19,672 bases of DNA from JANQKX01 sp039028695 (GCA_039028695.1 JBCCHN010000096.1:1-19672); one strand, 5' to 3'. Positions 1 to 6,780 are shown, numbered from the stretch's first letter. Notes: generated by a model not told the origin, from the letters alone. Program-made: numbers and translations.

Positions 1-667
1 CGCCGCCAAGAACCACGCCAATGGCTGTGCCAATCCCTATGCCCAACTGCGCAAGGATCTGGGTTTTGATTTTTGCCGTCAGGTTTCCGACAAGAATCCC
101 CTGGTCGCCGGCCCCCTAAAGCGCACCGATTGCTCCTTGGTGTCCGATGGGGCGGCGGCCTTGGTGCTCTGCGATGTGGAGACCGCCCTGGGGCGGGATA
201 AGGCCGTGGTCTTTCGCGCGGCCGAGCAGGTCAATGATTTCCTTCCCATGAGCAAGCGCGATATCATCCGTTTCGAGGGCTGCGCCCAAGCTTGGCAGCA
301 GGCCCTGGTGGCCAGCGGTTTGAGCCTGCAGGACCTTTCTTTTGTGGAGACCCACGATTGCTTCACCATCGCCGAGTTGATCGAATACGAGGCCATGGGT
401 CTCACCCCGGCCGGCCAGGGCGCTCGAGCGGTGGCCGAAGGTTGGACCCGCAAAGACGGCCGGCTGCCGGTCAATCCCTCTGGCGGTCTAAAATCCAAGG
501 GTCATCCCATCGGCGCCACGGGGGTGTCCATGCACATCATGGCGTCCATGCAGCTCACGGCAAGCGCCGGTGACATGCAGCTCGCCAATCCCAAACTGGC
601 CGGCATCTTCAACATGGGGGGCGCTGCCGTCGCCAACTATGTGTCGATTCTGGAGCCCCTTCGTTAA
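1..667 (+). CDS. Thiolase (acetyl-CoA acetyltransferase family), C-terminal part
   Basis: The reading frame is open from the left edge of the window (codons from base 2), so the start lies outside it and about 221 residues are seen. Thiolases cleave 3-ketoacyl-CoA with CoA, or run the reverse condensation, in fatty-acid or short-acyl metabolism in the cytoplasm. Visible signatures are the NHANGCANPYAQ stretch at the left edge, the HDCFTIAE segment carrying the active-site His, and the GGLKSKGHPIGATG block near the C-terminus. The end reads NMGGAAVANYVSILEP. It therefore lacks the Cys-x-Gly motif of classical degradative thiolases and resembles SCP-x/thiolase-like proteins. The nucleophilic Cys would lie upstream and cannot be checked. 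The S49 peptidase gene follows after 30 bases on the same strand. The family is secure; the substrate is unknown. Confidence 0.9.
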   Translation, partial: AAKNHANGCANPYAQLRKDLGFDFCRQVSDKNPLVAGPLKRTDCSLVSDGAAALVLCDVETALGRDKAVVFRAAEQVNDFLPMSKRDIIRFEGCAQAWQQALVASGLSLQDLSFVETHDCFTIAELIEYEAMGLTPAGQGARAVAEGWTRKDGRLPVNPSGGLKSKGHPIGATGVSMHIMASMQLTASAGDMQLANPKLAGIFNMGGAAVANYVSILEPLR

Positions 668-697
668 CTTATAAACTGAGCAAAAGAAAATATCTTT

Positions 698-1573
698 ATG
701 GATTCACACAAGTTTCTGAAGCACATTCCACTCAAGCGTTTCCAAGATCCGCCGCCGCGGGTGGCTGTGCTGCGTCTCAGCGGCGTGATCGGCGGCATGG
801 GGCCTTTAAGGTCCGGCTTGACCTTGAGCGGTGTGGAAAAGTCCATCGAACAAGCCTTTGAAATCCCTCGCCTCTCGGCGGTGGCACTGGCCGTCAATTC
901 CCCGGGTGGATCGCCTGTCCAATCGGCCCTCATCGCCAAACGGATTCGCGATTTTGCCGCTGAAAAAGAGGTGCCGGTCCTCGCCTTTTGTGAGGACGTG
1001 GCCGCCTCCGGTGGTTATTGGCTGGCCTGCGCGGCGGACGAGATCTTTGTCAATGCGTCATCGATCGTGGGCTCCATCGGTGTCATTTCAGCAGGCTTCG
1101 GCTTTCAGCAAGCCATCGAAAAGCTCGGGATAGAGCGGCGGGTGCACACCAGCGGGGATCGCAAGTCCATGCTGGACCCCTTCGCACCGGAAGATCCCGA
1201 GGATGTGACTCGTCTGAAAGCGCTTCAGGCCGAAATCCACGGCGACTTTAAGGCGATGGTGTCGGACCGGCGCGGCGACCGTCTAAAGGCCGGCGAGGAT
1301 ATCCTCTTTTCCGGTGAATTCTGGACCGGCACAAAGGCCGTGGACCTGGGCCTGGCCGACGGGGAAGGGGAGTTGCGTGCAACTCTGCGCGAACGTTTCG
1401 GCGAAAAGGTTCAAATCCGCCCCATCACTGCGCCAAAGTCTTGGCTTAAGCGGCGCCTGGGTCTTTCCGCACTGGTTGCCGATGAAGGCTCATCCGGACT
1501 TGCGCAGGGCTGGGCGGCCGGCGCGCTGGCCGCTGCCGAGGAGCGGGCGCTCTGGGCGCGCTTCGGGCTTTAG
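698..1573 (+). CDS. S49 family peptidase (short SppA/SohB type)
   Basis: This is a 291-residue ClpP-fold serine peptidase of the signal-peptide-peptidase A family. Such enzymes degrade cleaved signal peptides or membrane-protein fragments using a Ser/Lys dyad. Residues 67-71 read NSPGG, the oxyanion segment. Ser104 sits in AASGGYW (residues 102-108). Lys156 sits in GDRKSMLDPF, 52 residues after the Ser, the spacing known for Bacillus SppA. The region after Ser104 (ADEIFVNASSIVGSIGVI) is also typical. There is no N-terminal membrane anchor, unlike full SppA or SohB, so the protein may be cytoplasmic or peripheral. The ATG at 698 has only a weak upstream purine stretch. The gene lies between the thiolase and the RidA fusion, and nothing in the sequence ties their functions together. 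Confidence 0.9.
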   Translation: MDSHKFLKHIPLKRFQDPPPRVAVLRLSGVIGGMGPLRSGLTLSGVEKSIEQAFEIPRLSAVALAVNSPGGSPVQSALIAKRIRDFAAEKEVPVLAFCEDVAASGGYWLACAADEIFVNASSIVGSIGVISAGFGFQQAIEKLGIERRVHTSGDRKSMLDPFAPEDPEDVTRLKALQAEIHGDFKAMVSDRRGDRLKAGEDILFSGEFWTGTKAVDLGLADGEGELRATLRERFGEKVQIRPITAPKSWLKRRLGLSALVADEGSSGLAQGWAAGALAAAEERALWARFGL

Positions 1574-1641
1574 CGCTTCCTATTTTGGGGGTGGCGATTT
1601 AGGCTCCGGGTCTCTTTTTCTAGACAAAACGGAACCGGATC

Positions 1642-2892
1642 ATGTTGCCACGCCGTCGCTTTCACCCGGAGGGTCACCTTTCCATCGGGGTGCCGGGATT
1701 TGACCATTTCAGCCACGGCTTGGCCTGCGGCCAGATGATTTTCACCAGCGGCCAGGCCGACATCAGTGGCGAGGCCCAGGTCACCCGTCCCAATGATTTG
1801 GTTGCCCAGACCCGCATTGCCGCTCATGACATCCTAAAGGTTCTGGATGGCCTCGGTGCCGATGGGGGCGACCTGGTCAAGCTGACCGGCTTTTATGTCA
1901 AAAGCGGGCTCGATGACGAGGATGTCATCTTGGCAGAACTTTCCCAGATCTTGGGAGAGGGTGGTGCCGGTCGGAACGGACGGCCCGGGCCCTGCGTCAC
2001 CTTGGTGCCGATAGAAACCAATTGCTTTCGCGGCCTCACCATCGAAATTGAGGCCACGGCCATGCGCGGACACAATGGGGAACGCTTGCCGCGGGCCTCG
2101 GCTTGGATTCCCGACGGGTCGCATTTACCGCCCACCTTCAGTCAGGCCATGCGCTGTGAAGAGATGCTCTTTACCTCCGGCCAAACTGCATGGGACCCGG
2201 CGGGTGAACTGAAGGACCCGGGTAGCCTGGTTTCTCAAAGCTGGGCAACTTTGGGAAAATTAAATCGACTTCTTAAGGAGTTGGGAGCTGATCTTCATGA
2301 TTCAGTGAAAACAAATGTCTTCAATGTGGAGCCCGGCAAGATGGAGGAGTGGAGCGAAGCGGCCATGGTCCGCGCTGCTCATTACAAAGAACCGGGCCCG
2401 GCGGCGACGGGCTTGTCTATCCCTCGTCTGGATCGGGAGGGGGTGATGGTGCGCAACGACGTGATTGCCATGCGGGGCAAGGACGGCTCTCGTTTGGCCC
2501 GGCGCGGCGTTTGGCCGGACGGCCATTGGGACTGGCCGGTTCATCTGCCATATCGCCATGGCGTTATGGTCGGCGACATGGTTTTTATCGGCGGTCAGGT
2601 TTCCTTGACGCCTGACGCCCAGGTGATTGATCCGGGCAATATCGAGGCCCAAACCCACCGCGCCATGGAGAATATCGAAAAGGTGCTGGCCGAATTTGGC
2701 TTACGCATGGAAAACCTGGTTAAGGTGAACGCTTTTTATGTGGGTACCGAAGGCGAGGATGACCTGGCGACCAATGCCGGCATCCGCGCCGGCTACTATC
2801 GCCCACCGGGTCCGGTGTCGACCGGCATGTCCTTTCCCTATCTGGCCTACCAGGACATGCTTATCGAAATTGATGCGGTGGCCATGGTTTGA
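1642..2892 (+). CDS. Triple-domain RidA/YjgF-family protein
   Basis: The 416-residue protein holds three successive RidA (YjgF/YER057c/UK114) folds, at about residues 12-142, 155-278 and 293-416. Each contains the marker strand (FTSGQAD 34-40, FTSGQTA 177-183, FIGGQVS 315-321), a helix ending near LVKLTGFYV, SVKTNVFNV or LVKVNAFYV, and a final IEIEA-like strand. Typical RidA proteins have one such domain of about 130 residues and form trimers, so this chain may fold as a built-in pseudo-trimer. RidA deaminates reactive enamine/imine intermediates using a conserved Arg (Arg105 in E. coli RidA). At that position these domains read GPCVT, GPAAT and GPVST, so the Arg is absent from all three and imine deaminase activity is doubtful. 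The start has a modest GGAACC ribosome site. The ABM gene follows after 27 bases. Confidence 0.9.
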   Translation: MLPRRRFHPEGHLSIGVPGFDHFSHGLACGQMIFTSGQADISGEAQVTRPNDLVAQTRIAAHDILKVLDGLGADGGDLVKLTGFYVKSGLDDEDVILAELSQILGEGGAGRNGRPGPCVTLVPIETNCFRGLTIEIEATAMRGHNGERLPRASAWIPDGSHLPPTFSQAMRCEEMLFTSGQTAWDPAGELKDPGSLVSQSWATLGKLNRLLKELGADLHDSVKTNVFNVEPGKMEEWSEAAMVRAAHYKEPGPAATGLSIPRLDREGVMVRNDVIAMRGKDGSRLARRGVWPDGHWDWPVHLPYRHGVMVGDMVFIGGQVSLTPDAQVIDPGNIEAQTHRAMENIEKVLAEFGLRMENLVKVNAFYVGTEGEDDLATNAGIRAGYYRPPGPVSTGMSFPYLAYQDMLIEIDAVAMV

Positions 2893-2919
2893 GAAACTAA
2901 AACAGGGGGGAAGCCATTC

Positions 2920-3213
2920 ATGAGTAGCTTTGCCATTTTTGTCACAGTGACCTTAAAGCCCGGGACAGGTGATCACTTTCGGCCCCACATCCTGAAAAAC
3001 GCCGAGGCCTCTCAGAGGGACGAGCCTGACTGCCATCTCTTCAAGGTCATGACTGATGAAGACAATCCGGACATCTACTATTTCTACGAAGTCTATAGTG
3101 ACGCGGCGGCCTTGGACCATCACCGCCAACAGCCTCACTTCCTGAAGTTCCGCGAGGCCACCGCCGATATGGTCCTCGACCGGGATGTAAAGCGCTGCAC
3201 GGTGCTGGCATGA
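2920..3213 (+). CDS. ABM-domain protein (putative quinol monooxygenase-like)
   Basis: This 97-residue protein consists of a single antibiotic-biosynthesis-monooxygenase (ABM) dimeric ferredoxin-like fold, like YgiN or LsrG. It shows an N-terminal strand FAIFVTVTLKPG, a central YYFYEVYSD strand, the helix pattern LDHHRQQPHFLKF and a final strand DRDVKRCTVLA. Members of this family are cofactorless oxygenases or isomerases acting on small cyclic or quinone-like molecules, so the exact reaction cannot be read here. A strong ribosome site (AGGGGGGAAG) precedes the ATG. The stop codon overlaps the ATG of the following methyltransferase gene by four bases (ATGA), which implies translational coupling and co-transcription. 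Confidence 0.85.
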   Translation: MSSFAIFVTVTLKPGTGDHFRPHILKNAEASQRDEPDCHLFKVMTDEDNPDIYYFYEVYSDAAALDHHRQQPHFLKFREATADMVLDRDVKRCTVLA

Positions 3214-3986
3214 GCCAATACAGCGAGGCCACGCTTTTCGGCATGCAGCGGATTTTCGGACGGGGTTTTTTATCCCCCGGCGGGCCCGCGGAAATCCATC
3301 GGGTTCTCGAAGGCATCGCGCTTGCCGACAAAGAGGTGATGGATTTGGGCTGCGGCCTGGGCGGTGGCACGGCTGTCTTGGGCCAAATGGGAGCCACCTC
3401 GGTTCTGGGCATCGACATCGAAGCCGGCAATCTGGCCATCGCTCAAGACATCCTGGACGATGCGGGCTTGCAAGAAAGGGTTTCTTTGCGGCTTGTTGAG
3501 CCGGGTCCATTGGCCTTTGCGGATAATTGCTTCGACGTGGTCTTTTCCAAGGCTGTAATCTGCCATGTGCCAGACAAAGCCGCGCTCTTTCGCGAGGTTC
3601 ACCGGGTTATCAAGCCGGGTGGCTGGTTCGCCGGGGCCGATTGGATGAAGGGCGGTGAAGGCCGCTTATCCCAGGCCTTCCACGATTGGGATGACGATCT
3701 GCGCGCGGCGGGCTTGGACTTTCATTTCGATACGCCGCACACCCATCAAAATGCCTTCCATGGCGCCGGATTTCAGGCTGTTATGCTGCGCGATGACAGC
3801 GACTGGGCCGGTGACGAGGCGCGCAAGATGCAGGAAGTCATTCTGGGCGGCGGCCGCGATGATCTTATCGCCGCTCTAGGGCAAGCAGGCTATGAAACCT
3901 TTGTCCATCGGGGCCAAGCCCGGATTGAGGCTTTGGCCAGCCGCGATTTGCAGTATCGTCATTTTCGCGCGCAAAAGCCGGCCTAA
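3210..3986 (+). CDS. Class I SAM-dependent methyltransferase, phosphoethanolamine methyltransferase-like
   Basis: The 258-residue protein carries SAM motif I at residues 43-53 (VMDLGCGLGGG), an acidic end of strand 2 (VLGIDIE, 65-71), motif post-II FDVVFSK near 108-114 and KPGGWF (135-140). The N-terminus QYSEATLFGMQRIFG plus GFLSPGG resembles plant and Plasmodium phosphobase methyltransferases (PMT). In those enzymes a Tyr in the QY motif and a His after the DVVxS strand form a catalytic pair; Tyr4 and His119 here occupy similar places. By inference it N-methylates a small amine or phosphobase, but this is an eye alignment only and other small-molecule substrates are possible. Its ATG overlaps the ABM stop, so the two products are probably made together. 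Confidence 0.85.
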   Translation: MSQYSEATLFGMQRIFGRGFLSPGGPAEIHRVLEGIALADKEVMDLGCGLGGGTAVLGQMGATSVLGIDIEAGNLAIAQDILDDAGLQERVSLRLVEPGPLAFADNCFDVVFSKAVICHVPDKAALFREVHRVIKPGGWFAGADWMKGGEGRLSQAFHDWDDDLRAAGLDFHFDTPHTHQNAFHGAGFQAVMLRDDSDWAGDEARKMQEVILGGGRDDLIAALGQAGYETFVHRGQARIEALASRDLQYRHFRAQKPA

Positions 3987-4008
3987 AGCCGGTTGAACGC
4001 GCCGGTGC

Positions 4009-4038
4009 TTGACCCGGCCCCCGTCAGCCCCCTACATA
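4009..4038 (+). promoter_or_regulatory. Possible sigma-70-like promoter for the zinc-ribbon gene, perhaps leaderless
   Basis: TTGACC (4009-4014) and TACATA (4033-4038) are separated by 18 bases. The preferred ATG of the next gene begins only seven bases after the -10-like box. Transcription would then start at or next to the ATG, giving a leaderless or nearly leaderless mRNA, which fits the absence of a purine-rich ribosome site there. This rests on pattern recognition only. Confidence 0.4.
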
Positions 4039-4044
4039 GATCCC

Positions 4045-4347
4045 ATGTTCGGCATACCTTCGTTTCAAAAAATATTGGTGTTGGTCGCGGTCGTGGCCAT
4101 CGTTTGGTATGGCTTTAAGTTCCTGGGCCGTCTGAAAGATCAGCGCGATAAGGAAGCCAAGATACGGCGCAACACCGAATCCCAGGACCCAAGCGGGCGG
4201 TCCAGCCCGCGCACGGAGAGTCCTGAGGCCGTTGATGCGGAGGAAATGGTTAAGTGTCCAGGCTGTGGAGCCTACTTTTCGCCGCTAAGTGCCGGGAGCG
4301 GAACCCGTTGCGGCAATTGCGCTGGTGGCTCCATCAAACGGGGCTAA
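4045..4347 (+). CDS. Small membrane-anchored zinc-ribbon protein
   Basis: The predicted product has 100 residues. Residues 9-24 (KILVLVAVVAIVWYGF) form one membrane segment, followed by a basic stretch (29-42), a Ser/Pro/Glu-rich linker and a C-terminal zinc-ribbon-like pair of knuckles: Cys71/Cys74 in CPGCG and Cys89/Cys92 in CGNC. The layout recalls the PP0621-type proteins (one membrane helix, then MVxCxxCG), whose function is unknown. An in-frame TTG 12 codons upstream (4009) could extend it, but that TTG falls inside a promoter-like motif and encodes a Pro-rich tail, so I prefer the ATG. The basic side after the helix suggests the ribbon is cytoplasmic. It is separated by 12 bases from the longest version of the transporter gene downstream. 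Confidence 0.7.
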   Translation: MFGIPSFQKILVLVAVVAIVWYGFKFLGRLKDQRDKEAKIRRNTESQDPSGRSSPRTESPEAVDAEEMVKCPGCGAYFSPLSAGSGTRCGNCAGGSIKRG

Positions 4348-4359
4348 CGTCTCGCTGGT

Positions 4360-5394
4360 GTGTCCCACCACATCAAAGCAAGCTGTACGTCAATCCTCGT
4401 GGCTTTATCGCCTGCCCTGAAGAAACAGGCGGGGTATTCCCTTTTGGCATGGCATTCTAGGAACGGGACCGGATCCGAGGATACGGATGAAGGGGGGCAA
4501 GGGGCCAGGCAACGAGGTCTGTTGGCCTATGCCTTGCTGCTTTTTATGGGTTTGGCATGGGGCCTTGCCGTGGCATTGCTCAAGCTGGCCAGTGCCAGTG
4601 GCGGGCATCCCATTGGATTGGCCTTTTGGCAGGTCTGTGTTAGCGGGTCGGTCATGTTGGTCTTGTCGCTCCGATTTTTCGGACCCTCTTGGCCTCGGCC
4701 GTCGGTGTTGCTTTTCAGCGGTGTTTGCGGGGCAGTCGGTGTCACCCTGCCCGCCGTTGCGCTGTTTTGGGCGGCCATTCACCTGCCGGCGGGCATCGTC
4801 GCCCTGGCCTTCGCTGTCATGCCCCTTTTCACCTATCTTTTGTCCGTATGCTTTCGCGTCGATGAGGGGGATCGCCGCCGCTTTTTCGGTGTGGCGGTGG
4901 GCTTGAGCGCCATGCTGCTGGTCCTTTTGCCGGAAAGCTCCTTGCCGGCGCCGGGATTGATCCCATGGGTTTTGCTGACCTTTGCTGCCAGTTTTTCCAT
5001 GGCACTAGAAAATTTTATCGCCGGTGGTTTTCGCCCTAAGAGGATCTCGTCGGTCCAGTTGAGTTGTGGCCGCCAACTTGGCTCGGTCTTTTTGCTGGCG
5101 CCGGCGGTCTGGCTGACGGGAACCGGTTTGCCACTGGCCGAGCCATGGGGAACGCTCCAGTGGGCGGCGACGGGCACGGGCCTTTTGAGCGCTGCCGCCT
5201 TTACCGTCCTGCTTTATGTGATCAAGACATCCGGGCCGATCTTTGCCAGTCAAACCGCCTATATCATTACGCTGGCCGGTGTGGCCTGGGGGATGCTTTT
5301 ATTCGGAGAGCGCCATTCTTTTTATATCTGGGCGGCGCTGGCGTTGACGCTGCTCAGTATATTTCTTGTCAGACCAACAAATAGACAGCAATAA
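4360..5394 (+). CDS. EamA/DMT-family transporter
   Basis: This polytopic membrane protein has about ten hydrophobic helices arranged as two EamA repeats, roughly residues 53-188 and 203-338. It has the family look of the drug/metabolite transporter superfamily: first helix AYALLLFMGLAWGLAVALLKL, APAGIVAL-like LPAGIVALAF, and a C-terminal SQTAYIITLAGVAWGMLLFGE segment matching the usual final-repeat motif. Members export or import small metabolites or amino acids; the substrate here is unknown. The longest frame starts with GTG at 4360 and adds about 52 non-conserved residues before helix 1, with no good ribosome site. A TTG at 4522, preceded by GAGG, would give about 290 residues, the normal family size. 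The true start is therefore uncertain; the stop is firm. Confidence 0.85.
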   Translation: MSHHIKASCTSILVALSPALKKQAGYSLLAWHSRNGTGSEDTDEGGQGARQRGLLAYALLLFMGLAWGLAVALLKLASASGGHPIGLAFWQVCVSGSVMLVLSLRFFGPSWPRPSVLLFSGVCGAVGVTLPAVALFWAAIHLPAGIVALAFAVMPLFTYLLSVCFRVDEGDRRRFFGVAVGLSAMLLVLLPESSLPAPGLIPWVLLTFAASFSMALENFIAGGFRPKRISSVQLSCGRQLGSVFLLAPAVWLTGTGLPLAEPWGTLQWAATGTGLLSAAAFTVLLYVIKTSGPIFASQTAYIITLAGVAWGMLLFGERHSFYIWAALALTLLSIFLVRPTNRQQ

Positions 5395-5624
5395 ATGCAA
5401 AAAATAACATGATTTGATATTATTTATTTATAAAGTGTACTTTTCTATTTTTGTTATTAACCAAAATATTCTATTTATTGACTAATTTTGAAGATTATTA
5501 CTTAATTATTACATATATTTAATTTCAAAAGATCTTTCTTACAAACCATATGGCGATCAAGGCGAGAACTTGAGCGCTGCTCAGGTGCCGCCCGTTTCAA
5601 CCCCTTGTCAGAAGGATGTAAGAA
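5395..5624 (+). promoter_or_regulatory. A+T-rich upstream region of the GGS-repeat gene
   Basis: This 230-base gap contains no gene. Counting bases 5401-5520 gives 17 G+C out of 120 (about 14%), in sharp contrast to the G+C-rich genes on both sides. Promoter-like hexamers occur inside it, the best being TTGACT (5478-5483) and CTTAAT (5501-5506) with a 17-base spacer. The composition returns to normal at about 5550, before the ribosome site GAAGGA (5611-5616), which sits eight bases from the ATG. Such A+T-rich tracts often serve as UP elements or as sites for nucleoid/xenogeneic silencing proteins; that role is inferred. Confidence 0.45.
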
Positions 5625-6641
5625 ATGGCGTTAGGGTCTTTTGATAAGCAGACTGCCTTGGTCGGCAGTAACCATTCCCTTTATCTCGAAAAGCATGGCG
5701 AGGGCGAGACGTCCCGGCGCCGCGGATTCCTGGCCAGCTGTGCTGTGGCTGTCATGGTCTTGGGATTGTCAACAGCAGTCGCGACCTTCCCCCTGCAGGG
5801 TGTATTTGCGGCGGGCTTTGAAGATTTGCGGGATCCTGGCGATTACAAACGGAGCGGCGACGGCTCTGCCGGAGGCGGGAATGCAGGCGGTGGCGCCGGC
5901 GGTTCCGGGCCGAGCGGGTCGACAGGTGGCGGCAGCGGCGGCTCCAGCGGCAACGGTGGCTCTGGTGGCAGCGGCGGTTCTGGTGGCGGCAACGGCGGTT
6001 CTGGCGGTAGCGGTGGCTCCGGCGGTAGCGGCGGCTCCGGCGGCAGCGGCGGCTCCGGCGGTAGCGGCGGCTCCGGCGGCAGCGGCGGTTCCGGCGGTAG
6101 CGGCGGTTCTGGCGGTAGCGGTGGCTCCGGCGGCAGCGGCGGCTCCGGCGGCAGCGGCGGTTCTGGCGGTAGCGGTGGCTCCGGCGGTAGCGGTGGCTCC
6201 GGCGGCAGCGGCGGCTCTGGCGGTAGCGGCGGCTCCGGCGGCAGCGGCGGTTCCGGCGGTAGCGGCGGTTCCGGCGGTAGCGGTGGCTCCGGTGGCAGCG
6301 GCGGTTCCGGCGGCAGCGGCGGCTCCGGCGGCAGCGGCGGCTCTGGCGGTCACGATGGTGGCGGCAAGGGCGGTGACGGCAAGGGCGGCGGCAAAGGCGG
6401 CGGCAAGGGCGGTGACGGCAAGGGCGGCGGCAAAGGCGGCGGCAAGGGCGGTGACGGCAAAGGCGGCGGCAAAGGCGGCGGCAAAGGCGGTGACGGCAAG
6501 GGCGGCGGCAAAGGCGGTGACGGCAAAGGCGGTCACGGCAAAGGCGGTGACGGCAAAGGCGGTCACGGCAAAGGCGGTCACGGTAAGGGTGACGGCAAAG
6601 GTGGCGGCAAAGGTGGCGGTAAAGGTGGGGGCAAGCGCTAA
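5625..6641 (+). CDS. Exported low-complexity protein with (Gly-Gly-Ser)n and Gly/Lys-rich repeats
   Basis: The protein has 338 residues and no recognised family. Residues 1-30 are polar. Residues 31-36 (RRRGFL) and the hydrophobic stretch to about 52 resemble a Tat-type signal, with possible cleavage after VFA at residue 62. Residues 63-110 are a Gly-rich lead-in. From residue 124 to 240 there are 39 uninterrupted GGS triplets. The tail (243-338) is built from GGK, GGDGK and GGHGK units, including three copies of a 13-residue block KGGDGKGGGKGGG, and ends in KR. The tail is strongly cationic with scattered Asp and His. This frame, rather than the other open frames over the same DNA, is supported by the signal sequence and by the ribosome site GAAGGA. 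By inference it is a surface, matrix or polymer-binding structural protein with a flexible spacer and a charged binding tail. It is flanked by an A+T-rich promoter region and a terminator-like hairpin. Confidence 0.75.
   Translation: MALGSFDKQTALVGSNHSLYLEKHGEGETSRRRGFLASCAVAVMVLGLSTAVATFPLQGVFAAGFEDLRDPGDYKRSGDGSAGGGNAGGGAGGSGPSGSTGGGSGGSSGNGGSGGSGGSGGGNGGSGGSGGSGGSGGSGGSGGSGGSGGSGGSGGSGGSGGSGGSGGSGGSGGSGGSGGSGGSGGSGGSGGSGGSGGSGGSGGSGGSGGSGGSGGSGGSGGSGGSGGSGGSGGSGGSGGSGGHDGGGKGGDGKGGGKGGGKGGDGKGGGKGGGKGGDGKGGGKGGGKGGDGKGGGKGGDGKGGHGKGGDGKGGHGKGGHGKGDGKGGGKGGGKGGGKR
5994..6344 (+). repeat. Tandem 18-bp repeat encoding GGSGGS
   Basis: Thirty-nine GGS triplets follow without interruption. Serine codons alternate strictly between the TCN type (TCC/TCT) and AGC, so the real DNA unit is 18 bp (GGY GGY TCY GGY GGY AGC), about 19.5 copies. 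Variation is limited to synonymous third positions, which shows that the protein sequence is under selection or that the array expanded recently with few changes. Confidence 0.9.
6351..6638 (+). repeat. Tandem Gly/Lys repeats, 39-bp higher-order unit
   Basis: The 3' part of the same gene encodes GGK-type units. A 13-residue (39-bp) block, KGGDGKGGGKGGG, appears three times in succession. It is followed by shorter derivatives in which Asp and His alternate (GGDGKGGHGK) and by a final run of GGGK. It is distinct in composition from the GGS array and was probably amplified separately. Confidence 0.8.
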
Positions 6642-6654
6642 GGCGCTGGCTCCA

Positions 6655-6671
6655 GCCCACCCATAGTGGGC
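6655..6671. repeat. Small perfect hairpin after the GGS-repeat gene
   Basis: GCCCAC (6655-6660) and GTGGGC (6666-6671) form a six-base perfect stem with a CCATA loop 14 bases after the stop codon. There is no T-run after it, so it is a weak candidate for termination or 3'-end protection. Confidence 0.35.
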
Positions 6672-6730
6672 ACCGCCAAACAGGTCATCCCCTTCTAGTA
6701 ATCCCCTTCCAAGGGGCCCGACCTGAATGA

Positions 6731-6780
6731 CCCCCTCAGAGGATCCTCCGAATCTATCGGGAGCTCCCTGAGGGGGGCTT
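6731..6780. terminator. Likely terminator hairpin between convergent genes
   Basis: CCCCCTCAG (6731-6739) pairs perfectly with CTGAGGGGG (6768-6776), and the interior can pair further around CTCCGA / TCGGGAG. On the plus strand the stem is followed by GCTTTATG, a short T-containing tail. It lies between the GGS-repeat gene and the stop codon of the convergent cyclodeaminase-family gene, so it may serve both directions. The T-tract is poor, so activity is not certain. Confidence 0.55.

Noticed and set aside
1574..1641. Possible terminator between the S49 peptidase and the RidA fusion (CTCCGGGTCTCTTTTTC).
   Set aside because: There is a T-run but no stem of useful length in front of it.
4487..4906. 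ATG-started frame overlapping the transporter gene (a possible frameshifted start).
   Set aside because: Its product is a Cys/Pro-rich shadow, while the other frame gives a coherent ten-helix EamA protein. No frameshift is needed to explain the transporter.
5994..6344. Tandem repeat considered as a CRISPR-like array.
   Set aside because: The units are contiguous 18-mers with no unique spacers, and they lie inside a coding frame.
5641..6666. Other open frames across the GGS-repeat gene (Ala/Val-rich on plus, Arg/Cys-rich and Ala/Thr-rich on minus).
   Set aside because: They arise because the repeat DNA lacks stop codons in several frames. Only the GGS frame has a signal sequence, a ribosome site and synonymous-only variation.
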